Part shown: positions 8,438-17,620 of the stretch, one piece after another
Layout: each line of letters starts with the position of its first letter
Numbering within the stretch: the stretch's first letter is position 1
Assembly: GCA_900470445.1 (NCBI GenBank)
Contig: UCAU01000040.1
Span: 1 to 46,981, forward strand
DNA length: 46,981 nt
Origin: Hyphomicrobiales bacterium
GTDB lineage: Bacteria; Pseudomonadota; Alphaproteobacteria; Rhizobiales; Devosiaceae
Direction: 5' to 3'
Position numbers and translations under genes: made by a program
Notes under the pieces: generated by a model
Seen by the model: the letters and a program-made list of their open reading frames with translations, nothing else
The model's database searches: none
Told to the model about the DNA's origin: nothing

Positions 8438-9086
8438 TGCACTTTCGGTATCTGGTAGTTGTCTTTGTTTCGTGGCGGCATTTATTTTTGCAGCAAAGCA
8501 ATCGACGACGCGCTTGCAGATTAGTTTCAGCGAATTCGCTACTGGTCGCTTAGGCAAAGCCATCGCCAACAAGCCGGCCAAGAGATGGGCAGGTCGGGAT
8601 CGCGTGCGCCCGAATCGTTGGAGGACTCGGTGGGCGGAGTTTTTCAACGCCCGAGGTGGATGCATCACTGCTAAGGTTTGCGCACCCGCTTGAGTGTGAT
8701 TGAACGCAGCTTTATGCGACAGACTATGTCACGGCAGCTATCACGCTATCGTTTCCAAACCAGCCTGACCGCAATCGGCCCATTTTTTTCGTTGGCAGAT
8801 CCTGATGAGTGGCGGAAAGGGGGCCGGCAGCGGTCTGTCCGCTTTTGACGACGACGTTAGAGACAGCGGCCATCCGCTACTCGCCTGAGAGTGGCCCTCT
8901 GAGCGCTGTACCAATATCGCCCGTCAATTGGATGCTTCGAGCGAGACAAGGACAGATCGGCGACGAATACTAGGAGTGCTGGCTGGGCACGAGGCAGTCC
9001 TTCGTTGCCCGACTGCGATCCAAAGCTTTTTGCGCTCCCATTTTCCCGATTGTGGCCACATTTCGTAGCACTGTAACCGGCAAGTA
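8438..9086. other. Gene-poor stretch of about 650 bases
   Basis: Open frames here (for example 8367-8693 on plus) overlap the formyltransferase tail and have no recognisable protein features or good ribosome site. I see no RNA gene, clear terminator or mobile-element end. It separates the low-G+C lanthipeptide operon from the minus-strand genes, and may be degraded DNA at an island edge. Confidence 0.4.
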
Positions 9087-9893
9087 CTAGTCGTCTCCCT
9101 TATCCGGCAGGTCGCTGACGATGTCGATTTCCGGATCGAGGATCTCCGGATCCTTGTTTCCAAAGAGCTTGCGAAGCAGGGTAGTATCTATGGCGTCCAA
9201 GCCGGGGCGCGGTTTGCCTAAGATTTCATCTGCCAGGGCGTCGAGTGCACGGCGGGCATTGTCGATTGCTTGGAGCGCATGGGCTTTCGCGTCAAACGTC
9301 TCATGGGCCGCGCCCTGTTCTCCGTCCGAGTCTTCCTGTGAGGCTTCTTTCTGGTAGTCCGAAATCCACAGGTTGAGCGCCTCAATAATCGAACGCTCCT
9401 CGTCCCCGACAAAGTCGGATGTCTTCGCCAAGTCGATTGTGCGCTCCGATTGGCGGACGAGTTCGAGGATCACCAATCTTCGGAAAGCGTCATAGACCTC
9501 GGCGATAGCCCCATGGTCGTCGCGTCGGAAATAGATTCCCCAGCGGTTGTCTTCTGGATCAAGCGTTTTGATCACGCGAAGCAGGGGCTTGAGATCGCGG
9601 AGGGGATCGATGCGGTCGACGGTTGCGCGGTGATCCCAGAACGCAAGGATCGCCTGTATGGCCGCCACTACGTTTGATGATCGATCTGGCTCGGGAGCAC
9701 CTTCCGCATCCTTGATGAGTTCAGCAATGTGGTGAACCATCCACTTGCCGAGCGTATCGACTGTGGGCTCAAGTTGGTACTCGGCGACGAGGCTTTTTCC
9801 AAACGCCAGCGTTTCCTTTGAAGTCGTTGATCCTGCCGTCACGCGTGAGGACGACGATCTTGAAGTGCTTTTTTCGTTTTGCTTCCGGCTCAT
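9087..9893 (-). CDS. Unrecognised soluble protein
   Basis: Up to 268 aa; not recognised. The first 30 or so residues are Ser/Lys-rich and overlap the 3' end of the next upstream frame. The natural-looking protein begins near [24 protein letters not shown], so a downstream start such as the GTG near 9844 is plausible. It is helical and acidic at the C-terminus ([21 protein letters not shown]), with no membrane segment. It overlaps and is probably co-translated with the fragment at 9769-10785, so the two may once have formed one multi-gene system. No function is assigned. Confidence 0.55.
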   Translation of the reverse strand: MSRKQNEKSTSRSSSSRVTAGSTTSKETLAFGKSLVAEYQLEPTVDTLGKWMVHHIAELIKDAEGAPEPDRSSNVVAAIQAILAFWDHRATVDRIDPLRDLKPLLRVIKTLDPEDNRWGIYFRRDDHGAIAEVYDAFRRLVILELVRQSERTIDLAKTSDFVGDEERSIIEALNLWISDYQKEASQEDSDGEQGAAHETFDAKAHALQAIDNARRALDALADEILGKPRPGLDAIDTTLLRKLFGNKDPEILDPEIDIVSDLPDKGDD

Positions 9894-10785
9894 ATGAATG
9901 ACTGTAGGGGCTTCTTATCCGGCGTTCGATACTTATTTCGCAGATCAGATCATCGCCGGTTTCCGTAAGAAACTCCGCAACGTCATCGATTTTGGCCAAG
10001 AGACGCCAGCCTTCCGACTTTGTGGTCCGCTGCGATGCATGTTCGGACGGAGCGTCGTCGCTCCATGCCTCATAAATGAACGAAGGTTCGTCGCGCCCCG
10101 AACCGATCCAGTCGACGGGGGACTGGTCGCGACGTACGAGCTTGAACAACTGTGCGACGCGCCGGCCCGGCCACGTCTGCACAGCGCGGATGTCGAATCT
10201 CGTCGGGTCGTGATCGTCGAATCGGCTATCGCCGTTCCAAGACGACAGCCATCCGGTCAGGCGATAGGGCGCTTCGTCGAATTGCAGGTCGTCATTCTCA
10301 TCGGGAATGCGGAAGTCCCAGGGATCGCGCACGGATTGCAGTGCGCGCGTTAGCGCCGCTGCCGTCGTCGGCGAGACCAGGGCCGAGTTGACGCGGGAGC
10401 TTTGCTCGCGGGTCGGATGGTTGCTTGTTAAGCTGGCGGAGACGATCATCCAGCCCTCAGGCGCCGCCCCGAGAAGGCCAAGCTCGCCGAGGTATTCGTC
10501 GCCGCGGCAATTCCGCAACCATCCGTTGTCGGTACGGTCGTCCTGCCACCAAAGATCTGGCAAAAGGGGCGTTGGGCCACGATGGTCTGAAAGCCATGAT
10601 GGTGGCTGGGTCGGCATGAAACCTTCCAACCAGGACCGAAGGCGGTCCTCGCCATACTCCTCGGGCCCCAACGGGGATTGTGCGAGAAGCTCTCCGGCCA
10701 CGCAGAGCATAGCGTGCCATTCGAGATAGGTGCTGTACCGCTCGACGGTCGGCAGTGATCCGTGACGGTGGCTCCACAGATCGTA
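9769..10785 (-). pseudogene. C-terminal remnant of a large unrecognised protein
   Basis: 339 codons that read like genuine protein ([55 protein letters not shown]) but with no start of their own. They continue in frame from the luciferase-like fragment at 10786-11124. The break falls where the monooxygenase would go on GRG-SFxESFPLFGxDL; instead [17 protein letters not shown] follows. I do not recognise the family. It looks like the C-terminal third of a much larger protein whose N-terminal part was lost when the locus recombined. An expressed chimera from the upstream promoter is possible. Confidence 0.6.
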
Positions 10786-11124
10786 GCCGCGCCCGGCGAC
10801 GATTTCCGCCCGGCCGCGGGAGATCAGGTCAAGCGTCGCAAAATTCTGAAACACCCGCACCGGGTCGTCGGCGCTCAGCACCGTCACCGCGCTGGTCAAT
10901 CCGATCCGGCTGGTCCGCGCTGCGGCGGCCGCCAGGATCATCGCCGGCGCGGAATCGAGGAATTCGGGGCGATGATGTTCGCCAATGCCGAAGAAGTCGA
11001 GGCCCACCTCCTCTGCCAGTTCGATCTCGTCCAGCACACCGGCCATCCGATCGGCAGCCGATGGTGTTTCTCCAGTCCTGGGGTCAGGAAACAGGGCGGC
11101 GAAGCTATGAATGCCGATTTTCAT
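10786..11124 (-). pseudogene. Truncated luciferase-like flavin monooxygenase (N-terminal 113 codons)
   Basis: ATG at 11124; [18 protein letters not shown] opens a luciferase-like (LLM class) TIM barrel. [10 protein letters not shown] (47-56) and [34 protein letters not shown] (80-113) closely parallel the intact LLM protein encoded at 11810-12862. That protein runs to 350 aa; this one stops being homologous after GRG. Two thirds of the barrel are missing, so no activity is expected. The start overlaps the end of the F420-reductase-like gene by 20 bases, so it was the last gene of that operon before truncation. Confidence 0.75.
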
Positions 11125-11809
11125 GATGGTCCTTGCACTCTTTTTCGGTAGGGCACGCGACCTCCGCGGCCCGCCTGAGCAGGTCCTCAAGCTGGGATGA
11201 AGCAACATTGGCACCAAACGCGGGCGTGCCCGGCTGCAGCCTAATCCCGTCGCGCAGCGCGCCTGCTCGCACGGCGTCAAAGCCGATCGCGTCGATGAAC
11301 TCAACGACGATCGCGACATCCCGTGGATTATCGCCCGCCACGGCAATGGCCTTCCTGTCTGCTTCTCCCCTAGGCCGGGCCTGTTCGTCGAGGTCATGAT
11401 AGCCCATGTGATTGAGGCCCTTCACCACCCGCGCGTTAGGCAGGAATTCCTGCACGATCTCGCTGGTAGACCGGCGGGGATCGAACAGATCGGCCCTTTG
11501 GCCATCGGTCTCCCACCAATAGTTCATGGCGTCGATGACCAGTTTGCCACCGAGTTCCGAAACCGGCAGGCTCTCGTACTTGCCGAGCGGCAAAGCCAGA
11601 ATAACGAGGTCCGCCCGTCGCGCCGCGTCCGCAGACCAGACAGGCACAGCGCCAGGCGCGAGCACATCCACGGTCAGCGCGATCCTGTCGGGATCGCCCG
11701 ACCCAGCGATAAGAACCTTGTAGCCGGCAGCGACAGCAAGCCGGGCCAGGACGACCCCTACCTTGCCCGCACCCAATATGCCGACCGTCTTCACTGTCCT
11801 GTCGGTCAT
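11105..11809 (-). CDS. NADPH-dependent F420 reductase-like NAD(P)-binding protein
   Basis: 234 aa. The N-terminal Rossmann motif [13 protein letters not shown] (9-21) and the body resemble NADPH:F420 oxidoreductase and related NADP oxidoreductases that reduce a deazaflavin or flavin. [11 protein letters not shown] is characteristic of the bacterial branch often found beside luciferase-like monooxygenases. The ATG directly follows the stop of the LLM gene upstream (TAGATG), and the 3' end overlaps the next LLM gene, so it could supply reduced cofactor to those enzymes. Whether the host makes F420 cannot be told here. The substrate is not determined. Confidence 0.75.
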   Translation of the reverse strand: MTDRTVKTVGILGAGKVGVVLARLAVAAGYKVLIAGSGDPDRIALTVDVLAPGAVPVWSADAARRADLVILALPLGKYESLPVSELGGKLVIDAMNYWWETDGQRADLFDPRRSTSEIVQEFLPNARVVKGLNHMGYHDLDEQARPRGEADRKAIAVAGDNPRDVAIVVEFIDAIGFDAVRAGALRDGIRLQPGTPAFGANVASSQLEDLLRRAAEVACPTEKECKDHHENRHS

Positions 11810-12862
11810 CTAGTTCTGCGCCGCCGCTTTTCGCTCGGTCAGAATGTCCCGCACGCGCGGCACGACCCTGGTGCCAAAGAGTTCGACCGCCTTGAGGCGG
11901 GCGCTCGCCGAAACGGCTCCGGCGGCGGAATAGATCAGGTCGAACCGGCCGACATCCAGCGACTCGATAGCTGTGGCCATCTTGCGCGCCACGGTTTCGG
12001 GCGAGCCGACATAAAGCGAGCCGCTCTCCACATCGGCATCGAATTCGTCCTTGCGCAGCGGCGGCCATCCGCGCAGGGCACCGATGCGATCGCGTATTTC
12101 CCGATAGCCGGGATAGAACAGCGCGCGTGCCTCTTCATCCGTCTCGGCAATGAAACCAGGCGAGTGCATGCCCACCGGCAAAGCGGTGGTGCCGAATTGC
12201 TCGCTCGCGCGCCGATAGAGATCCACATAGGGCGCGAAGCGAGCCGGCTGCCCACCGATAATGGCCAGCATCAGTCCAAAGCCATATTTTGCGGTCCGGA
12301 TAACCGATTGTGGCGAACCGCCAACCCCCACCCAGGTCGTCAGCCGCCCGGACTCGGTCTTGGGAAACACCTCTGCATCCTGCAGCGCCGCCCGTGTCGT
12401 TCCCGTCCAGGAGACCGGCTTCTCCTCAAGGAGCCGATTGAACAGGTCGATCTTCTCCTCGAACAGGGTGTCATAATCCTTTAGGTCGAATCCGAACAGC
12501 GGAAAGGATTCGGTGAACGAACCACGACCAAGGATGACTTCGGCCCGTCCATTGGACAGGGCATCGACCGTGGCGAAGCGCTGAAACACCCGCACCGGAT
12601 CATCGGAGCTGAGCACCGTGACGCCCGAAGCAAGGCGAATGCGCGAGGTCCGCGTCGCTATTCCCGCCAAGACCGTTTCCGGGCTGGAGATCGCATATTC
12701 GGGCCGATGATGCTCACCGAGCGATACCACGTCTATGCCGACCTGATCGGCCAGCACCGCTTCTTCGACCGTGGCGCGTATGGCCTCTGCATGGGATACG
12801 ATCGCGCCACGGTCGTCCCGCGGCAGATCGCCGAAGGAATCTATTCCAAACTCAATGCTCAT
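11810..12862 (-). CDS. LLM-class flavin-dependent oxidoreductase
   Basis: 350 aa, full length for the bacterial luciferase-like family. EHHRPEYAISSP near residue 50, [44 protein letters not shown] and the C-terminal GSPETVARKMA (flavin-phosphate site) are all present. Such enzymes use FMNH2 or F420H2 for monooxygenation or reduction of small organic molecules. It is followed without gap by the F420-reductase-like gene and preceded by the small DUF2934 gene ten bases away. It is the intact paralogue of the truncated gene at 10786-11124, which suggests an ancestral tandem pair. Confidence 0.85.
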   Translation of the reverse strand: MSIEFGIDSFGDLPRDDRGAIVSHAEAIRATVEEAVLADQVGIDVVSLGEHHRPEYAISSPETVLAGIATRTSRIRLASGVTVLSSDDPVRVFQRFATVDALSNGRAEVILGRGSFTESFPLFGFDLKDYDTLFEEKIDLFNRLLEEKPVSWTGTTRAALQDAEVFPKTESGRLTTWVGVGGSPQSVIRTAKYGFGLMLAIIGGQPARFAPYVDLYRRASEQFGTTALPVGMHSPGFIAETDEEARALFYPGYREIRDRIGALRGWPPLRKDEFDADVESGSLYVGSPETVARKMATAIESLDVGRFDLIYSAAGAVSASARLKAVELFGTRVVPRVRDILTERKAAAQN

Positions 12863-12871
12863 CAGAAAACC

Positions 12872-13051
12872 CTATAGTCCGGCCTTGGGGTGGTCCCGCG
12901 TATCCAGCTCCAGGCGCAACGCCGCGAACCAATAGTCCGTCTCGCGCCCTTCCTGCCTTCCGTCTTTCTCCCACAGGTCATAAGCCCGTCGGCGCACACG
13001 CTGCTCGAAATCGAGATCGACGAATTTCTCGGTATCCTCGTACATAGCCAT
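12872..13051 (-). CDS. Small DUF2934 protein
   Basis: 59 aa (53 if the ATG at 13045 is used). The core RRRAYDLWEKDGRQEGRETDYW (20-41) is the DUF2934 signature, seen in small alphaproteobacterial proteins of unknown function. It sits three bases after the DUF5996-GNAT gene and ten before the LLM gene, so it belongs to the same minus-strand operon. No transmembrane segment or metal motif. Function unknown. Confidence 0.8.
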   Translation of the reverse strand: MAMYEDTEKFVDLDFEQRVRRRAYDLWEKDGRQEGRETDYWFAALRLELDTRDHPKAGL

Positions 13052-13054
13052 CCC

Positions 13055-14311
13055 TCAAGCCCGTGACCGTTGCAGCACGTCCTGCCATTCCGGATGCCGG
13101 TTGATCTGCGCCTTGGCGAAGGGGCAGAGCGGCAGGATGGCAACGCCGTCCCGCCGTGCATCCTCCACTGCCTGGCGCACCAGGCGCTCGCCGACCTTGC
13201 GCCCGCGAAGGGCCTCCGGCACGCCCGTATGGTCGATGATGATGAGTTCCGGACTGATCCGGCTATAGGTCATCTCCGCTTCAACACCGTCGATAACGAG
13301 GCGATAGCGCCCCTTGGTCGGGCCATCCTGCCGCTCGACAGTGCCATCCTCCGCGGCGGGGGGAGCGTCATGCTGGCCGGCATCGTGCGGACGCACCTGT
13401 CGCGGGTGACCGGGCCCGCATTCGAGCAGGTCGCGATCCCAATGACCGAGATCGGCAGCGGCGTCATAGGTCGAATTGAGGAAGGCCGTCAGAGCCGCGT
13501 CCGGATCAACTGCCGACTGGACCGCCGCATAGGGCAGGATGAATTCGCCCAGCGTGTCGTGCCAAAAGGCCTCTTCGGGTTGGACAGAAGCCGACTTGAA
13601 GCCTTTTGGCGAAGGATAGGCGTAGGCATAGAAGGCTGGGTAGTCGAGGCCGCCACCACCGGGCCAGAAGCCAACCGACGCAACTTCGCGATCATAGGCT
13701 TCCTGGGCGACTTCGAGCGGCAGCGCCGGCACGCCGCCGGGGTGAAGCGGCGCACGGCGTCCGGAGAAGCGGGTGACAGCCAGGTCGAAACTGCCCCAGA
13801 ACAGGTGCACCGGGCTGGATTTGCCGAGGAAAGCCGTCCTGAAACGCCCCAAGACCCGGTCCATGGCGACCAGTGCCTGATGGAAACGCTCGACAGAACC
13901 CTGATCGTACGGGCGGTCGCGGTGATCCGCCGCGAAGGGCACCGGATCGGGCACTTCATTCGGCTCGCCATTGAAGGTCGGCGTACCGCCCAGCTCGGTG
14001 ACCAACTGCACGAACTTGCCGTGGAATTCGGCAACGGTCATTGCCTCGAGGGCAAAGGACACCTTGTGGCCATTGCCGCAGGTGCCGACCACAGCATGGT
14101 TCTTGAGGTCGAATAGAATCTCGATGCCTGGCCCATCGGGAATGGGCGAGGAGGCGAGGCCCATGGGCGTTACATAGAAGGTCGCGTGCCAGGAATGGTT
14201 GAGCCAAGGTGTATGCGCGAGCCGGTACTTGCCTGCCACCTGCAAATAGAGATGCAGTGCCGAGCAGGTGTCGCGCCAGCCGAGGTAGTCGAGTTGGGGC
14301 CAGTTTGTCAT
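13055..14311 (-). CDS. DUF5996 domain fused to a small GNAT acetyltransferase
   Basis: 418 aa. Residues 1 to about 300 look like DUF5996 (LDYLGWRDTCSALHLYLQVAGKYRL, HSWHATFYVTPMGL, GSFDLAVTRFSGRRAP, FWHDTLGEFILPY). A charged Pro/Gly/Asp linker (about 305-340) leads to a minimal GNAT domain of the YjdJ type: IDHTGVPEALRGRKVGERLV and LPLCPFAKAQINRHPEW. The two are usually separate genes. The linker could be a natural fusion or mark an old junction. It is in operon with pirin upstream and DUF2934 downstream. Neither half has a known substrate. Confidence 0.8.
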   Translation of the reverse strand: MTNWPQLDYLGWRDTCSALHLYLQVAGKYRLAHTPWLNHSWHATFYVTPMGLASSPIPDGPGIEILFDLKNHAVVGTCGNGHKVSFALEAMTVAEFHGKFVQLVTELGGTPTFNGEPNEVPDPVPFAADHRDRPYDQGSVERFHQALVAMDRVLGRFRTAFLGKSSPVHLFWGSFDLAVTRFSGRRAPLHPGGVPALPLEVAQEAYDREVASVGFWPGGGGLDYPAFYAYAYPSPKGFKSASVQPEEAFWHDTLGEFILPYAAVQSAVDPDAALTAFLNSTYDAAADLGHWDRDLLECGPGHPRQVRPHDAGQHDAPPAAEDGTVERQDGPTKGRYRLVIDGVEAEMTYSRISPELIIIDHTGVPEALRGRKVGERLVRQAVEDARRDGVAILPLCPFAKAQINRHPEWQDVLQRSRA

Positions 14312-14352
14312 GATCGTCCTGTGCTTGGTGTCGGTTTGCCGAAGTCTCTGGA

Positions 14353-15288
14353 TCAGTCAGGCAGCGGGATAAACTCGTCACGGTCATTGACCGGCAGGTC
14401 GAAAAGGCCCTGTCCCCAGTTCTGGGCGCGCCATTCGGCTTTGGCCCGTTCGATCCGCTCCTCGGACGAGGCGACGAAGTTCCACCAGATGTAGCGCGGA
14501 CCGCTGAGCGTCGCGCCGCCCAGGATCATCAGCCTGGCTCCTCTCTCGCCGGCCACCACGGTGATCTTGTCGCCAGGCCGGAACACCATCATCTGCGGCG
14601 CCTGGAAATCCTGCCCCGCGACCGAGATTGATCCCTCGACGATGTAGATGCCCCGGTCCTCGTGATTGTCCGGCAGGGGCAAACGGCTGCCGCCGGCCAG
14701 GTGCACGTCGGCGTAGAAGGTTTCGGAGAACAGGGTCGCCGGCGCCTCCTGCCCATAGGCCTTGCCCAGGATCAGCCGCAGCGACACGCCCTTGTCTTCC
14801 AGGACGGGCAAAGCCTGCTTGCCATGATGCTCGAATGTCGGTGCCATCTCCTCGTGGCTCTCCGGCAGGGCGACCCAGGTCTGGATGCCGAAGAGACTGT
14901 TCGGCCCGCTTCGCGCCGCCGCCGTGGTCCGTTCGGAGTGCGAGACGCCGCGCCCGGCAACCATCCAGTTCAGCTCGCCCGGCCGGATCACCTGATCGGC
15001 ACCGGTGCTGTCGCGGTGGTGAAAGTCGCCCCGGAAGAGGTAGGTCACCGTGCCGAGACCAGTATGCGGATGCGGGCGCACATCGATTCCCTGGCCGGTC
15101 AGCAGTTCTGCCGGGCCAGCCTGGTCGAAGAAAATGAACGGGCCCACCATCTGGCGCTGCGGGGAAGGCAGCGCCCGGCGAACCTCGAAACCACCGATGT
15201 CCCGGCTGCGCGGAATGATCAGTGTCTCAATCGTATCGGCACCTACGTCATCGGGGTTGCCTGGTTCCAGCGCCGGATTCCAACTCAT
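14353..15288 (-). CDS. Pirin-family cupin protein
   Basis: 311 aa bicupin. The iron-binding motif is clear: RPHPHTGLGTVTYLFRGDFHHRDS (His73, His75, His90) and the later Glu/His region GRGVSHSER. Some pirins have quercetin 2,3-dioxygenase activity; others are redox-sensing partners. AGGGAG lies eight bases before the ATG at 15288. The start codon sits in one arm of a 13-bp inverted repeat. It lies 120 bases downstream of the LysR gene and leads into the DUF5996-GNAT gene, so it probably forms part of a LysR-controlled stress or redox operon. Confidence 0.88.
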   Translation of the reverse strand: MSWNPALEPGNPDDVGADTIETLIIPRSRDIGGFEVRRALPSPQRQMVGPFIFFDQAGPAELLTGQGIDVRPHPHTGLGTVTYLFRGDFHHRDSTGADQVIRPGELNWMVAGRGVSHSERTTAAARSGPNSLFGIQTWVALPESHEEMAPTFEHHGKQALPVLEDKGVSLRLILGKAYGQEAPATLFSETFYADVHLAGGSRLPLPDNHEDRGIYIVEGSISVAGQDFQAPQMMVFRPGDKITVVAGERGARLMILGGATLSGPRYIWWNFVASSEERIERAKAEWRAQNWGQGLFDLPVNDRDEFIPLPD

Positions 15289-15348
15289 ACGCCATGCTCC
15301 CTGTCCCGTTCGGTCAGGCAGTAACTAGGCATGCGCATGGCGTATGAG
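15284..15348 (-). repeat. 13-bp inverted repeat enclosing the pirin start codon
   Basis: CTCATACGCCATG at 15284-15296 and CATGGCGTATGAG at 15336-15348 are exact reverse complements, 39 bases apart. In the pirin mRNA the 3' arm contains the ATG, and the AGGGAG ribosome site lies just 5' of that arm. It could be an RNA hairpin limiting initiation or a regulator site at DNA level. Confidence 0.6.
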
Positions 15349-15408
15349 CTAGGTGTGTCTGGTGAGGTACTGTGTCGCCAGAAATGGAACGCCCAGCGCA
15401 ATGGACAT

Positions 15409-16278
15409 CTATTCGGTTCCAAAGTGCTCGATTAGGAATTCGGTCAAAACCCGGACTTTGTGCGTTGGGAACTGGCCGGGTGGGCGCACGACATAGATTC
15501 CGGCTGCCGGCGGAGGGAAGCCTACCAGGATGGGGATCAAGGCGCCGCTGGCGACGTGGTGGTCGACGAGACAATCCGGCAGCCAGGCAATGCCGATGCC
15601 CGCGAGTGCTGCAGGAACCAGGGCGCTGCCATTGTCGGCTTTGAACCGGCCCTGAGGTTGGACGCTCACCACCTGATCGCCGTCGCTGAACTGCCAGGTT
15701 TCGGTCCCCTGCATCAGCGCTTCATGCGCCGAGAGTTCATGGGGCGTCTGCGGCTCACCATGGATGGCGACATAGTCAGGGCTGGCGACGAGCTTGCCAT
15801 AGAACGGGCCGACCCGCCTTGCGATCAAATTTGAATCCTGGAGATAGCCGACCCTGATCGCGCAATCGAAACCTTCGGCGATCAGATCGACGAAGCGATC
15901 GCTATAGGACGCGTGGATATGCAGGTGAGGATGGTGTTTTGCCAATTTGGCAAGCAAGGGGGCAAATTCGGTTGGTCCTACGGAAAGCGGTACCGATACG
16001 CGCAGTCGTCCCTTCAGATCGCCATTGGGCAAGATCACCGCCTTGGCGGTCTCGATTTCTGCCACCACCCTGGCAGCATGGTCCCGGAAGGCAATGCCAG
16101 CTTCCGTGAGGGCGGCGCCGCGGGTCGTCCGGGCCAAAAGCTGCACGCCTAGCCCGGTCTCAAGTCGGGCGAGCCGCCGGCTGACAATGGACTTCGATAC
16201 TCCAAGCCGACGAGCTGCGGACGTGATGCCCCCAGCATCAGCGACTTCCACAAAGGTCTGGAGTTCTTCAATATCCAT
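15409..16278 (-). CDS. LysR-family transcriptional regulator
   Basis: 289 aa from the ATG at 16278 (AAGGGA seven bases upstream); a longer frame from 16347 lacks a site. The N-terminal winged helix-turn-helix (DIEELQTFVEVADAGGITSAARRLGVSKSIVSRRLARLE) and a LysR substrate-binding domain up to the C-terminus are complete. It resembles the LysR subgroup that controls adjacent oxidoreductases and pirin-like genes. It is co-directional with, and upstream of, pirin. The effector is unknown. Confidence 0.88.
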   Translation of the reverse strand: MDIEELQTFVEVADAGGITSAARRLGVSKSIVSRRLARLETGLGVQLLARTTRGAALTEAGIAFRDHAARVVAEIETAKAVILPNGDLKGRLRVSVPLSVGPTEFAPLLAKLAKHHPHLHIHASYSDRFVDLIAEGFDCAIRVGYLQDSNLIARRVGPFYGKLVASPDYVAIHGEPQTPHELSAHEALMQGTETWQFSDGDQVVSVQPQGRFKADNGSALVPAALAGIGIAWLPDCLVDHHVASGALIPILVGFPPPAAGIYVVRPPGQFPTHKVRVLTEFLIEHFGTE

Positions 16279-16815
16279 AATATTCCCTTGTGCGATACGC
16301 CGGCGCAACTGCCGGACTATCGCATCCACATGCGCAACTGCAAACACCAGTACTGCCGGCCGGTGTGCGCCAATAGCTGAACGCCAAACTCGGCTTAAGC
16401 ATGAACAGGCGTCGACTGCCTATGGATTTGCACATGCCCACGCCCCGGCCCCGCCGAACCGCCCCCGAAGCTGCAACCTCGACAAAGTCACCAGGTCCAC
16501 GATCTCCAGCGGCGTTCCTCTCGGCGCGACACAGCGTCCGCTCACCCGGCACTACCGCGTCAGTCTAGGCGGTGACAAGGTGCGGCCGAGCTGTGGATCA
16601 AGCATCGCAGCTTTGGGGAGCTGGATGACGGGTACCATCGACACGAGCAAGACATTCGAGTGGTCCGAAATTGGTCGGTTTGCTTAGCATTGGATTTGTG
16701 GGCATCGGCCGCTCCCTCCTCATGGTGCAACTGCCGTTGAGCCCGAAGCTTATCGGCTTGATCCTATGTCGGATCGAGTTCTCAACATTTGTCTAGCGTC
16801 AAAAAGGAACATCGC
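16279..16815. other. Intergenic stretch of about 540 bases
   Basis: No convincing gene on either strand. Several long G+C-rich open frames lack family features. It should contain the LysR promoter near its left end and a plus-strand promoter near its right end for the DUF2171 gene. I see no mobile-element ends. Confidence 0.4.
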
Positions 16816-17070
16816 ATGAGCGAACTCTCGAATATCGCCAAGGGAATGACTGTAGTGGGTGCCGACGGCGCCAAGATTGGCGTTGTCGCTGCTGTGGTGG
16901 ACCAGCGCATCCAGCTCGAAGCCAATGATGTCGGCGATCACGCCGGCCAGAGCCACTTCATACCAGGTGGCCTCGTCGCCGACGTCGAGGGCGACACCGT
17001 TCGCCTCTCGGCAACAGGCGCAAACGCAGTCCTGCTCGATGAAAACGAAGACGGCACAATGGCTGACTGA
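16816..17070 (+). CDS. DUF2171 family protein
   Basis: 84 aa, ATG at 16816 with AAGGA upstream. The pattern MSELSNIAKGMTVVGADGAKIG, then HFIPGGLVADVEGDTVRL, matches DUF2171, small PRC-barrel-like proteins common in soil bacteria with stress-linked expression. The acidic tail LLDENEDGTMAD is cytosolic in character. First gene of the rightward accessory run. Exact role unknown. Confidence 0.8.
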   Translation: MSELSNIAKGMTVVGADGAKIGVVAAVVDQRIQLEANDVGDHAGQSHFIPGGLVADVEGDTVRLSATGANAVLLDENEDGTMAD

Positions 17071-17222
17071 TTGCGGTCAGAGAGCCCTGCAGACGGCGAC
17101 TGGCCGAGCCTGCTTGCTTTTAGCTTGCCGCCTGAGCTGAGGTGCGACGCATTGAAGGCGGCCGGTCGTGCACGCCGCTTGGGCGGGCGATCATCGGCTG
17201 CTCTGCATCTTTTGGGGGTACA

Positions 17223-17585
17223 ATGGATTACGAAACAATCATGCACGCAAACCTCGACCTGGTCTTTGGCGAGCGTGATCCGATCCGGCGGATGGAGGCA
17301 ATTCGTCGCCTCTATTCGGAACGTGCGGAGCTCCATGAGCCGCATCGTTCGGCACAGGGGCACGAGGCGATTTGCCAGGCTGTTACCGAGCTTCTGGCAA
17401 GCTTGCCACCGGATTTCAGCTTCACGCCGATCAGGCCGGCACTCGGCCACAACGGCGTCGGCCGCTTGCAATGGCGTGCCGGTCCGGCGGGCGGCCCCGC
17501 CGCCGTGACCGGTACCGATGTCGCCCATATCGAAGCTGGCGTGATCCAATCGCTGCACGTTTTCCTCGATCAACCGGAGGCTTGA
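17223..17585 (+). CDS. NTF2-like / SnoaL-like protein
   Basis: 120 aa from the ATG at 17223 (GGGGG just upstream). RRMEAIRRLYSERAELHEPHRSAQGHEAICQAVTELLASLPPDF is the usual first half of SnoaL-like cone-fold proteins with a small ligand pocket. Such proteins act as isomerases, hydrolases or binding proteins, so the reaction cannot be named. Downstream is the decayed Kef gene and a haloperoxidase-type hydrolase. Confidence 0.7.
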   Translation: MDYETIMHANLDLVFGERDPIRRMEAIRRLYSERAELHEPHRSAQGHEAICQAVTELLASLPPDFSFTPIRPALGHNGVGRLQWRAGPAGGPAAVTGTDVAHIEAGVIQSLHVFLDQPEA

Positions 17586-17620
17586 AATTATGGACAGCGG
17601 ACAAAACGGGCTAAGCATCG

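Noticed and set aside
8363..8693. Open frames on both strands after the formyltransferase gene
   Set aside because: They overlap the end of the gene, have no family features and no ribosome site.
13070..14116. 348-codon plus-strand frame
   Set aside because: Shadow of the DUF5996-GNAT gene in high-G+C DNA.
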